Source: Carex sylvatica
Taxonomy: Eukaryota > Streptophyta > Magnoliopsida > Poales > Cyperaceae
NCBI GenBank assembly: GCA_964058845.1
Contig: CAXKVR010000397.1
Coordinates: forward strand, 1-28,786
DNA length: 28,786 nt
Direction: 5' to 3'
Shown: one piece after another, positions 1 through 9,827 of the stretch
Numbering within the stretch: the first letter of the stretch is position 1
Layout: each line of letters starts with the position of its first letter
The notes under the pieces: generated by a model
Database searches by the model: none
The model's input: only the letters and a program-made list of their open reading frames with translations
What the model was told of the DNA's origin: nothing
Program-made: the position numbers and the translations under genes

Positions 1-854
1 GACTCATTAAGCGAGTCGGTACTCGAAATTCTTCTTTTTCTAGTTACTTTAGATGCGCTACTCTCAGTTCTCTATGTTGGTGAATTGTTTGATTGGTCTT
101 CGTCATTGGAATTATCATCCAACTCCCCATTGTCTAAATTATTGTTCATGTCTACCTCAACATTTATTTCTCTACCTTCATTAGTTGCTTCCTCTCAGTC
201 AATATCTTCTACTGCATCAGCTAGGGACTCTGCTCCTAATCCATTGGCACGATCCTTGCCAAAGACAACAGACCACTGCTCTAAAAAGGGAAATGACTTT
301 GTTCTTAATCCTGTAGCAGTTGGATGGCTCTGAACATGAAATTCAAAAATGTAGATAAACATAAAATGCTTCCAACCTTAAATTCTAGTTATGATAAATT
401 ATCAAACCAACTATTCTGAAAATTAAAACAAAATAATTGTTTTATTTAAAATTAAATATGTTCTTAAAAAATAATGAACTAATAAAAAAAAGTGTTTTAC
501 CTTAACCCAATTATCGAATACGTCTTTTTCGCAAATTATTCTCTTTTCAATGTCATTCCATCCAAAACCACTTGCATTAGGTCCTAATATTTCAGAAAGC
601 GCATGGTATTGTTTCTTCCATAGTTTGACTCGAGAACTAATGTGAGGAGTAGCTTTTACTTGACAATTTGGAATCTTGTCATGCATCCATCGCTCGAGTT
701 GTTGTAGGAAGCCACTTCGAAATGTCCCATTGTCAGCTCTCCAATTTCCTGATTGTGCAAGTTGAAGCAAGCACTCTATCAAGTTCTCATCTTCCTGCCT
801 ATCCCATTGGTGTTTAGTATTGTTGTTATTCTGGCCAGTTGATTGTCTATCCAT
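1..854 (-). pseudogene. Myb/SANT-like DNA-binding protein of a PIF/Harbinger transposon, two in-frame stops, runs off the left edge
   Basis: Two exons are visible on the minus strand. Exon 1 is 854-501, starts at ATG 854 and ends at an AAG|GTAAAA donor. The intron is 500-330 and ends TTCAG. Exon 2 runs from 329 off the window edge. Exon 1 encodes the Myb/SANT-like fold found in plant Harbinger second proteins: KHQWDRQEDENLIECLLQL, then GFLQQLERWMHDKIP, then SRVKLWKKQYHALSEIL and GFGWNDIEKRI. Exon 2 continues with the family-typical HPTATGLRTKSFPFLEQW and VFGKDRANG, then an acidic Asn/Asp-rich stretch and a basic VTRKRRIS segment that could be a nuclear localisation signal. In-frame stops lie at 197-195 (TGA) and 74-72 (TAG), although the protein-like reading continues past both, so this copy is probably dead. 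In this superfamily the Myb-like protein is needed with the transposase for DNA binding or nuclear import. The assignment is by motif recognition. Confidence 0.8.
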
Positions 855-904
855 GTCTATGCAATAAAAAGAGTCTTATTTTTTATGAAAAAAGTAATAT
901 CGAT

Positions 905-1310
905 GTTTAGCAAACTGTTGTTAGAGAAAACACAAGTTGGTTTAAATAATGCACATTACGTCATTTTAATTTTAGATTACAATAACTATACTCAGTAATT
1001 TTCGATGCTTAATCTGTAGCAATTGTATTTAGCAAAAAAATACAAGAAAACTTAATTAAAGCATATTACGTCATTAATTTAGAATGTAATAACTATGCTC
1101 AGTAATTTTTAATGCGTAGCATTAGTTGTATTTAGAAAAACATACAAGCTAACTTAATTAATGCATATATATTACGTCATTTAATTTAGTAGGCAATGGC
1201 AATAGCTATGCTGAGTTATTTCCGATACTTAGCAATAGTTGTATTTAGAAAAAATACAAGCTCTTCAATAAATTATATATATTAACTTATTTTAATTTAG
1301 AGGTTATGTT
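905..1310. repeat. Degenerate ~110-bp tandem repeat, 3 to 4 copies, each with an ACGTCA core
   Basis: A unit reading roughly GCATATTACGTCATT, TTTAGAATGTAATAACTATG, CTCAGTAATTTTNNATGC, TAGTTGTATTTAGAAAAA, ATACAAGCTAACTTAATTAA recurs. The ATTACGTCAT-type core occurs near 955, 1065 and 1170, and a decayed copy starts near 1271. The spacing is about 105 to 115 bp. The repeat lies between the transposase and Myb genes of the Harbinger element. ACGTCA/TGACGT is a bZIP-type core. Whether it is functional or an incidental minisatellite cannot be told from the sequence. Confidence 0.6.
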
Positions 1311-1541
1311 AAATTTAGAAGATGATGTATAAAAAGTTTATAAATGTGCCTACATAGATGGTCCAAAATATAGACCATATTAGCAAATTATTACCACATA
1401 ATAATAAGAAAATCTACTACAAAAACACACAAAATAACAATAATCATGTTAATACAAAAATCATATACTTCGTACCCATTAAAAAATTTTAAATGCCAAA
1501 ATAGAAAAATGACTATATAATACAACTAATAACATATCAAC

Positions 1542-3408
1542 TCAGTGATTATTTCTTGAGCTTCTCCACGTGGTAAACATTTCATGAGCTAATGTGTCCC
1601 TCCAATTAGTCCATTCATCTGTTGATTCAATATGTGTAATCCGCTCACCATCTAGCTCCTCTAGCAGTAGGTTGGTCTCTTGCATTCCGACCTCCAAAGG
1701 ATCAATAGGCATTTCCTTTCGAATATGATTGTGAATGAGCGCACATGCTGCAATTATTCGACATTGAATTTTTACTGGATAAAATGATTTTCCCCTAAGA
1801 ATTGCCCATCGCCCTTTAAGAAGACCAAAACATCGTTCTATGACATTGCGTGCCGAAGAATGTTTGTAGTTATAAAACTCTCGTGCTGTTCGTGGTAATC
1901 TGCCATCATTCCAATCACTTAAATGATATCTTTGACCTCTGTACGGCGTAAGAAAACCCTCTCCATTTGGATAACCGGCATCACAAAGATAGTAGTAACC
2001 TATAGTTAGACAAAAAATGAACAACATGTTAACTTAAAAAGCATAGTGGTGATAAAGTAGTGACCTGAGCATAGACCCTAAACTTAAACTGTGCAGTATT
2101 TATTTTTAAGGAAGTGCCAACTTTGGGAATTTATTCTGGAAGTTTTGCTGAACCAAATTTAGTGTACTTCATATGAAAATTCTCAAGAAATGATGCTCTA
2201 CAAGCTGGTAAAATTTCATGAATTTTGGGGTTTCCTAGCTGTACCAGACTATGGTCTAAACAGAGGGGTAAATTAGGAAACTGTGCTGATATTTTGCTGT
2301 ATTTTCATGTTTCAAAAGCTGAACTTCAAAAATTCATAATAAATCGAAATAAAATCCAAACAATATCAAATTTGTGTCTATTCTGTGTGTTTTTAAGTGC
2401 TCTACATGCCCGTATGGTTTATTTTCTATTTTAGTCCCTGTACCAGTCTGCACTGACTAGTTTACCAGAACAGGCCGACTTCTTAATCTTTGGTGTTTGT
2501 GCTAAGCCCATGCTTACATAAATATATTTATTGGTAAAGGTTATATGGAAAAATAACCTAATTTTAATACTCAAGCTTACCATGAGGGACATCTAATCCA
2601 TTTCTCCTAGCAATTGCATCACGTAGTACTCTTGAATCAGCAGCAGATCCTTCCCATCCAGGTAGAATATATATGAACTGCATATCTGGAGAACAAACTC
2701 CTAAAACATTTGTAGCAACCTCCTTTTTTCTGGTACGGTATCTGGCTTTGTCAATGTCATATACATTTACTTAAATATATGTACCATCTAATGCTCCAAG
2801 ACAGTTCTGTTAAATAGAGACAATAGTTATATTTGATTTTAATTACCATGTACATGTTGTTTTATATGATTGGTGAATTGTAGAAGTACCTTAAACCATT
2901 TCCATCTTTCATCGGTTGAATCTTCTGGTATTGGTGTTGGCTTCTTAATCAGAATATTATGGCATCTAATAACGGCATTAAGCACATTACGAAATTGCCT
3001 GCTTATTGATTCTCCGGATCTCACAAATTGTCTCTTTATTACCCTATTTTTCTCATCATGCGCCAAAATATTCAAAAAGATTGCTACTGCCTCTTCAACT
3101 GATATACTTCCAGCACATCTCAACCTCCCCACACTTGACAATAAGTCACACAGGCTATAAAAAGCTCTTCGATTCATGCATGTATTTTCAACACAAACCA
3201 AATCACTATCAAATATCATTCTTTGCAGAGTTATAAATCGAATAGAGTGTCTCTCCAAAGCATTACGACCACCCCACGAGGTCTGACGACTCATCAACAC
3301 CAACCATAACAAGATAGCTTTAAACGTTAGATAATAGAGCATCTCAAAGTATGAAGAGGTAACAGAAATTGTAACAGGAATTGTGTAAAGATTTGTCGGT
3401 TCATCCAT
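1542..3408 (-). pseudogene. PIF/Harbinger DDE transposase, three exons, one in-frame stop
   Basis: Exons on the minus strand are 3408-2890, 2806-2581 and 1999-1542, all with GT-AG borders and matching phases, giving about 400 residues. That is the usual length for plant PIF transposases. Exon 1 has the N-terminal helix-turn-helix region (ERHSIRFITLQRMIF, DLLSSVGRL, SVEEAVAIFLNILAHDEKNR, GESISRQFRNVLNAVI). The catalytic triad is visible: Asp in NCLGALDGTY (about residue 180), Asp in [12 protein letters not shown] (about 230) and Glu in ARNVIERCFGLLKGRW (about 303). HGYYYLCDAGYPNGEGFLTP and ALIHNHIRKE are further family hallmarks. A TAA stop at 2773-2771 falls three codons after the first catalytic Asp, where the family normally has a sense codon. 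The rest of the frame is open, so inactivation is recent or the stop is an assembly error. It cuts and pastes the element together with the neighbouring Myb-like protein. Confidence 0.88.
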
Positions 3409-4299
3409 TGTTTCACAGTGCAGGCTACGAGGCTTCTACAGACAGCCCACTCTATCTTGATGTATTCAATCTGAACCTTCATAAATAGGAAGGTTTATGA
3501 CATTTAACATATTAGCACTCTTAAAATAGGCATTACCCAATTTAAATTAATAATAAAGGTACTGGTAATCTAACCTTAGTATGGTTGTTTAGCTTCACAA
3601 ATCCATGCATTAAACAGAATCCAAGTAATTTCAGAATTTTCATGTTATAAACAAATATGTGAAAAATAGATCCGATTATAGAATTAAATAGTCAAAGAAA
3701 ATGAGAAAGTATTCATGCTTAAGGTTAGTGAATTTTATGTAAATTCATATTGCCAATTTGTCATTCCAATAGGTCACCAGATCGAAATGCCTCTACCAAT
3801 ATGGAGTACAGACCCTATCTACTGCATTCTATAGACTGGGATTGGCTTTGAATTTAACTAGAATTGTACATATCATCAGGTATACTTGAGAAATTGGAGC
3901 TTTCGGAGTATATCAGTGCAAGTTTGATCTCCAGGTATGCATTTGATCAGGTGAAATCAGTGCAATGGAGATATGCATTTGATCAGGCTACGAGCCTTCG
4001 GAGTATATCAATGCTTTGAGTAAATTAAGGACTAATAAATATCAAGATATGCATTTGATCTCCAGCTTAAGAATTGATACACATCTAACCTGAAATTTGA
4101 ATTATTCCATATCGGGCAAAAAGTTTCCGCTTAATAATGAAAATAAATTTCGCTAACATTTTTTTCCTTTGACAGAATTAAGTGAAGTGAGCTATTTGGG
4201 ATAATACACAAATCAATTTCAGCTTTCAATGGGAGTTTCATGATAAGCACAATAAAACTTAAGCTGTGAGCGCGTAGGTGCGTGGGTGCAGGGAAATAG

Positions 4300-4740
4300 C
4301 AAATTGATGGGCTCGTACTAATCAGACCTGACACACTGACATGAGGACACAACATACAATACTGGTACAAATAAACTTGGTATACTGACATGATGGCATA
4401 GCATACTGGTCAGACTTGGTACGCTGTCACGAGGGCATAGCATACCTGACTGGTACACTGGCATGAGGGCTTGACATATGGATCAGACCTGATACGCTGG
4501 ATTCGGATCTGTCAGTGGGCTGGTCTGGTACTGGGGCTGATGTTGCTATGGATATGCATCAATGTGCTAATCTGATACCACGGCTTGTGTGGCTCTAGAT
4601 GCGGATCTGACACTGCTGGTCTAGCACCAGGGCTTAAGTGGCTTTGGATGCAGATTTGGCACTGTGCAAATATAATACCAGGACTGACATGGCACTGTAC
4701 CAGAGTAGGCATGGCTTTGGATGTGGTTCTGACAGTGTGT
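4300..4740. repeat. Degenerate short tandem repeat zone
   Basis: Two related phrase families recur. From about 4330 to 4520 it is GAC(A/C)TGA or CTGGCATGAGGGC followed by CATAGCATAC and variants. From about 4498 to 4740 it is TGGCTTTGGATGCAGAT or TGGCTCTAGATGCGGAT followed by CTGACACTG, with copies at 4590, 4639 and 4712 and a weaker one near 4498. Spacing is irregular (49 and 73 bp), so this is an eroded minisatellite, not a clean array. Confidence 0.5.
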
Positions 4741-6077
4741 TGATCTCTTATTTTTGTAAAAGAGATGATGTCTGGCACACTCCATGGTACTACACGATGA
4801 TGATGCAAAAGAGGAAAAGCTGAGCCAAAACAAAAAAGTGGTTTGTTTTGATGTCAAATTTGAGATAAAAGAAGAATCAAAATTTGAGCCTAAAAATGGC
4901 TCTGATGCATGTTGTTCATGAGTCTAGAGAGAGAAAGAGTGGTAAAGGGAGAATTAGCATGTAGGCTGAGTTAGGGCTCCATGTGTAGAGAGAAGAGGGA
5001 AGGATGGGTTAATGCGCGGTGTAGTAGTCGAAGAGGCACTGAGAACCTGACCAGCAATTGCCAGTACACGATGAATAGAATTTCTTACCAGTTCACCCAA
5101 AATGGAAAGAGAGAAATAGCAATGATATAAAGAGGGAACTTTTCATGTTGTTCTAATTAAGATTAAACTTTCATCAAGTATTTTAATTGGCTGGGAATGC
5201 TGTAAGATGTAACAAGATAGAGAATTTAACGGAAGTTCATAAAAGTAAGTGCACGAAAGTTTGAAGTTGTGCAATCCCAAAGATGTGAAATCTCACCCCC
5301 TTGAGCAATTCCTTACGAATAATTTTAGTTCTTTAAATATCTGTTTAATCTCTTTTAAATTGATTTGAACTTTTAATGGCCTTTTTAAGCATGTGATTGT
5401 CTATCTGTATGTACTTGATGTTTTATTATTATTTTGCATAGGTTGCATATAGCCATATACCCCTGCAACAAATAGAATATGATTTTCTATTGAAATAAGA
5501 GACACACACTTAAACAACTATTGAATGAACTTCAATCTTAATTTCAGGTATGATTCTCAGGTTCATATAAAGTTTTTGTTGTTCCTGACATCAGTTGGTG
5601 GGTCTGGTTCAGTGTTATCAAACCTGACCTGCCGGGTTTTCAAGCTCTTCTTGTTTCTTAGACATGTTTTTCTTCCATTTTCTCTCGATGGGTGGTGACA
5701 TGGTTAGTAGTATATTCTGGCATGATAGATGACTTAAATTTTCTGCGAAGTTGCATCTTATACAAGACAAGTATCAAGCAACTGAGATCGAATTACCTAA
5801 AGTATGATTAATACCTTGAAACTAAGGGAGAAGAAAGGTTGAAAATATAATGTCCGATATGCAATAATGCAAGTGGTATGGTATTGGTTATATATGCCTC
5901 TGTACCGGAAATAAATCTGCAGGATCGCAGGTTCCTGCGATTCCAATCTCAACCGTTTATATATTTTGAAATTCGTGCACAAAAACTCTTTTTTTTTTTT
6001 AAGATTCGTACAATCTAATAAATAAAAGGGTTGAAATTGAAATCGCAGCAGATTTGCTTCCCTCTGTACCAGTCCAT

Positions 6078-6187
6078 GGAGAATCAGAAATTGACAACTC
6101 ACAGGCCTGGGGTAGGCAAGTGGTGCTCTCTACAAGATATCAGAATTCCTATCTTGTGGAGAATCAGAAATTGAAAACTCACAAGGG
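6078..6187. repeat. Direct repeat of 28 bp, copies 80 bp apart
   Basis: GGAGAATCAGAAATTGACAA followed by CTCACAGG (from 6078) is repeated with one or two changes from 6158 (GGAGAATCAGAAATTGAAAA, CTCACAAGG). No gene is associated. Confidence 0.7.
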
Positions 6188-6511
6188 CATGGAAGCAAAG
6201 GCTTGGGGGCCTGTGTGCATTGCTAAATTAATTGAATAAAATTTTGTTGCTTTCAATATGACCTTGCACAGTAAACAAAATGTGATGAGGATTGAGGACG
6301 GCGCAAGAAAAGCAAAAAAGAAAAAGAACAAAAATGTTAGATTAGAGAGAACCTGTAATCGGAGACGGAGGCCAAAGAGAAGTCGAATCGTAAACAGAGG
6401 TTGAGGAGATAAGTTGGAGACGGAGAATGTTTTCTCTCGTGAAAATTATCGGAAAATAAGAGAAAACAGTTCTATAACTGAATAAAATAAGAAGCGCGCG
6501 CGGTTTGTCTA

Positions 6512-6710
6512 ATTCCCGTCAATCGGGAATGAAAAAATCCATCTTTTTTTTGGCTATCGCAATAGCCACAGATATGGTAATCAGAATAGCTGGGAATCAC
6601 TGATTACCGGGTGTATTCCCTTTCTAATATTGCCAAACGCAGGAATCCTATTCTAGGGCATCTAGATAGCAGGGAATCATCTCTCAAAAGTTCAAACCAA
6701 ACGCCCCCTC
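6512..6710. mobile_element. Probable terminal region and terminal inverted repeat of the Harbinger element
   Basis: The last 200 bp contain three small perfect palindromes: ATTCCCG/CGGGAAT at 6512-6518 and 6524-6530, TGGCTAT/ATAGCCA at 6551-6557 and 6562-6568, and GGTAATCA/TGATTACC at 6576-6583 and 6601-6608. The segment ends in TTCAAACCAAACGCCCCCTC at 6691-6710. Read inwards from the end this is GAGGGGGCGTTTGGTTTGAA, the look of plant PIF/Harbinger and Tourist termini (G-rich, then GTTTGGTT), followed by GATTCCC and GGATTCC subterminal motifs. The mate terminus must lie beyond the left edge, so the link to the transposase is inferred. Directly beyond it is an Athila-type ORF fragment, so that may be the insertion site. 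Confidence 0.6.
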
Positions 6711-6722
6711 TAGGACATCCGG

Positions 6723-6836
6723 ATGGACTTGACATCCCAGGGCTCGCGGCTTCGGGCTCTTGAGGAGCAGATGCAGGATTGGCATTTCTATGAGGAGCAC
6801 GGGTACTGGCCCGATCCACCACCTTCCCAGCAGTGA
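6723..6836 (+). pseudogene. C-terminal remnant of an Athila-type Ty3/gypsy ORF, plus strand
   Basis: The open frame that ends at TGA 6834-6836 reads SRLRALEEQMQDWHFYEEHG then YWPDPPPSQQ-stop. A short coiled coil with an aromatic/proline-rich tail is how Athila-type ORF1-like proteins commonly end. A pyrimidine-rich stretch and a G-run (6922-6931) follow, as expected near the 3' end of an LTR retrotransposon. Only about 37 codons remain, because the Harbinger terminus lies directly upstream. This is an inference from pattern. It is too short for certainty. Confidence 0.45.
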
Positions 6837-6913
6837 TCAGGTTTATTTTTCCTTTCCCCTTGCTTTTCTTTTCTTTATCTTTCAGTCTTGAAGCTTTGCG
6901 GACAAAGCTCAGA

Positions 6914-6931
6914 CTACGCTTGGGGGGAGAG
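6914..6931 (+). other. Polypurine-tract-like sequence
   Basis: CTACGCTTGGGGGGAGAG follows the Athila-type ORF end at 6836 by about 80 bp. A GGGGGGAGAG run in this place matches the plus-strand priming site preceding the 3' LTR in plant Ty3/gypsy elements. I could not define LTR borders. Confidence 0.45.
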
Positions 6932-8049
6932 ACTTTTACATTTTTAGAGACCTTTTGTATTCTAGGATTTAGTTGTTTTTGCTTAGTTCATGTTTAATTT
7001 TCTTGCATGTGTAGATGAAAAATTTACGTTAAGTATTTGAATTAGGTAGTCTTGAAAAACATTTTGGTAATAATTAACATAGCCTTGAATCGATTAGAAC
7101 TAACCCCATGGTTGACCACATAACTGATTAGAATGAGGTTGTTTTGTAAAGTTGAAAAGATGAAAACCTAATTTGTATCGAACAAACATTTGGAATATGA
7201 ACTGTACCTTTCAATGGAGGAAAATGAGATTTAAAATATAGAAAGATTGGGATATCCATTGATATGAAAGAATACCAGTGCATGTGTGTATTCGTGGTAT
7301 ATGCTTAAAAAAATAATAAATGATGAAACATGAAAAGAATTGAAAAGATGGAGAAAATAAGAGTACTGACAATAATTCCTTCGGGGCGCCTTTGAGCTCG
7401 TCTCCCAATTGTTGAAACAATAATAAGAGTACTGGCACAATCCACTTGGATGCCTTTGAGCTCGACAGAACATAAGATGATTTTTGCATATAACAACACA
7501 CTAAGTCCGCAACTTTCTGACCCAAACTTGGACCAAGCTTGGGGGGGGAGTAAACTTGTAATATTTACCACGAATAAAGGTATAGTTTCGGTTAAAAAAT
7601 GAACATTGATATATTTTAGTGATTCGTCTTTACAAATATCAAAGAATCTCAAAATGAGAAGTTTAAGTGGTCAGTATGTGGAGTGAATTAAAATTGGTTT
7701 AAGACATATCCAAATTGTTATCAAAATGATTTTCAAAATTCCTGATAAAACTCATGTAAGTTTTCACATTTAAAACTTAACTTGCATTTAGGATTTTTGA
7801 TCAATAGTAACTGAGAGGTGAAATTTTCATCTATTTAGAGATAGTGGATACCTTTAGTAAACCAGACAAATAACTTAGGATCAAATACACTATAGGTAGG
7901 AGATCTAAGAAGGTGAAGTTGCATTTCCTTACCAAGTTTATTAAGTCAGATAACGAGAGTTGATGTTTAGAAACTTTAGGTACGGTCAATGGATCTTTAC
8001 ATAAGTAAACATCTAAAGAACATACACATGCTACATCCACTTGAGGACC

Positions 8050-8117
8050 ATGCGACTCGCATGTGAGATCACACGGGTTGAGTCACACGGGTCGCATACA
8101 AAGGTATGCGAGTCGCG
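8050..8117. repeat. Short palindromic motifs around GCGAGTCGC
   Basis: ATGCGACTCGCAT (8050-8062) is a near-perfect palindrome with a single-base centre. The related TATGCGAGTCGCG lies at 8105-8117. Between them TCACACGGGT occurs twice. The style resembles the GTGCGG/CCGCAC dyads at 9828-10760. Confidence 0.6.
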
Positions 8118-8196
8118 TGAAGGACCAGAGAGGCAGAGTTGAAGGACGAAGTCTGAAACCCTGGAAACTTCATTTTATAATCAAGTAAAACCAAAC

Positions 8197-8258
8197 TTTT
8201 AATTGTTGTCATTTACTGTTATCAAATTTTTAATTGTTGTCATTTACTGTTATCGAAT
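8197..8258. repeat. 31-bp tandem duplication
   Basis: TTTTAATTGTTGTCATTTAC followed by TGTTATCAAAT starts at 8197 and again at 8228, with one substitution in the second copy (TATCGAAT). Confidence 0.85.
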
Positions 8259-8368
8259 TTAGGAAATATAAACAAACTAAATCAACATTTTCTTTACTTC
8301 TAGTACCTAACTGAGCTAAGCAAGAGTCCAGAATTGAACAGTTCCCTGTGGATCGATACCTGATTATA

Positions 8369-9680
8369 CTATTCAATAAGGGTTGTACACTTACAATCTA
8401 GCTCGCTGTACTGAAACTTTGTGTATACGCTTTGCGCATAATAGTAGGCATCGTCCTCGGCATTGTTAATCTTAGTCTGCATGCCGTCGAGGCGGAGATT
8501 GAGAGCGTTGAACTGAGAGGTGACACTAGTGTCAAGTAAAGCTAGGCGGGAATCCCATCCTTCATTGAGTTGTTGAAATTGTGCCTGCATAAAATCCATT
8601 AGTTGTTGGTTTAAGGCACCGGCTTGAGCAGCTGGTGCTGCAGCAGGATCATCTTCAGGGGGTGCAAGCTCAACTATGGGCACACCCTCTAGCTTTCATG
8701 TGGACTATTGGAGGGGATCAATGTATTCCTCCAGAGGCAGCTGATAGTGGTAGTTGAGAAGGCCAGTGCTCAGCCAGGAGGTGTTGGTGGCATCGCGAGT
8801 GATCAACCTCATTTGAGTCAGGCATTCGAGGTTTTGAGTGGTGTGGCCACCAACTAATTCATCGGCTCCATCAATGTTGAGAGCATTGGCCAGCTTGGTG
8901 ATAATGTCACCCACAATGATTTGGCCATTCGGGCGGTGCTCAGTGGCGACTTGGTAGAGGTGCCAGCAGAGGTAGTAGCCGAAGTGTGGCAAGAGATGTG
9001 GCTCCTCATGGCTTGCGCAACATGCAATAAAGGTAAAAAGTCTCAGCTTCATTAAATTTAGCCATTGTCTCACCTCACCCAAAAAGGGTGTATGCCAGGA
9101 CGTGCTGTATATAGCGGAGAGTAGGGTGCAGAATGGCCATGTTCATCTGGCGGGAGAGCACCTCGGTTTGACAGATGGCAGTTTTGAATGCATGCTTGGA
9201 CATTGCGGGGTCGTATATGCATGTGTCATTCATGGAGGCCTAATTGTCATATGGGAGTTTGAGGAGTTGCATGATCTCGGTGGAAGTGCGCTGGAAATGG
9301 AAGCCACCCAAGTCAAAAGAGATGATGCCACTTGCACGGTCAAATTCGACTGTAGAGAGAAATTCAATGGTGATGTTGGTGTATGTCGGGACCACATCGG
9401 AAAGAAGCTTCCAGAGGCCGATGCGTGAGGTGATGAATTCCACAGAGTTGCCAATCCCCAGTTCATTGATGGCATGGACATCGATCCATCGAGAGGAGAC
9501 AAGCACGCGGTTGTACTTGATGGCATTGTGTCACTGGGAATGCGCGAAGCTGAGAACTGGAGCTGGAGTAGGGTTTATAAGATTTTCAATTTCTTCTTCC
9601 TCTTGCTCCCGGCGGCGTGAATGCTTGCATTTGACATGGCAACTGGTCTTGCCTTTTTTTGCACGCATCTTTCTTGTCAT
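8369..9680 (-). pseudogene. Athila-type ORF1-like protein of a Ty3/gypsy retrotransposon, multiple stops and a frameshift
   Basis: Reading the minus strand from about 9680, the frame gives a basic start (MTRKMRAKKGKTS), an acidic stretch (EQEEEEIENLI) and a conserved-looking core: NRVLVSSRWIDVHAINELGI, TNITIEFLSTVEFD, IISFDLGGFHFQ and EIMQLLKLPYD. This is the pattern of the ATHILA ORF-1 / putative plant transposon protein family (a conserved EFLSTL box, then a strand reading ISF.L, then a short helix ending LP). It continues through RYIQHVLAYTLFG, a frameshift near 9010, then PHFGYYLCWHLYQVA and IIVGDIITKLANAL. It ends in a Gln-rich tail (LMDFMQAQFQQLNEGWDSRL). In-frame stops are at 9533-9531 (TGA), 9242-9240 (TAG) and 9077-9075 (TGA). 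The element is dead. Family recognition is by motif only; the protein's role in the element is poorly known. Confidence 0.72.
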
Positions 9681-9827
9681 CCAAGATGACCTTAGTATGC
9701 ACCATTTTGCCTGCAAAACTACAAAAGAAAGACTAGAAGGGAGACACAGTACCAACGTGTTTCCTGAAGTACAGAAATTATAAATAAACAAATAAAACAG
9801 AGGCAAAAATGGGCAAAACAGAGTCTG

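Larger units (their letters stand above)
3421..6510. other. Long non-coding flank of the Harbinger element, with short internal repeats
   Basis: I see no convincing coding sequence in these 3.1 kb. Short open frames here are AT-rich and match no family I recognise. Short duplicated phrases are present: TTCGGAGTATATCA near 3901 and 3996, TATGCATTTGATC at 3936, 3972 and 4048, and a 28-bp phrase at 6078 and 6158. There is a degenerate repeat zone at 4300-4740. The stretch lies between the transposase start and a terminal-repeat-like end near 6710, so it is probably the transposon's 5' non-coding part, possibly with nested debris. Confidence 0.5.
6932..8368. other. Non-coding retrotransposon debris between two converging Athila-type ORF ends
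   Basis: No gene is supported. The stretch holds a second G-run (CCAAGCTTGGGGGGGGAG at 7533-7550, plus orientation), a short duplication ending in GCCTTTGAGCTCG (near 7388 and 7450), and the phrase GTATCGATCCACAGGGAAC on the minus strand at 8341-8359. I associate that phrase with untranslated regions of plant Ty3/gypsy elements, from memory and unverified. Probably LTR or UTR sequence of one or both flanking elements. Confidence 0.45.

Noticed and set aside
2225..2434. Plus-strand 69-codon open frame
   Set aside because: It lies inside intron 2 of the transposase, antisense, with no family resemblance.
4131..4857. Several His/Ser/Pro-rich minus-strand open frames
   Set aside because: They lie in the degenerate repeat zone, and reading through repeats explains their length and composition.
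7211..7652. Overlapping minus-strand open frames of about 80-115 codons
   Set aside because: Three overlapping frames with no recognisable domain in sequence that looks like retroelement UTR.
9102..9783. Plus-strand open frames across the ORF1-like region
   Set aside because: They are the antisense of the ORF1-like coding frame, which shows the family pattern.
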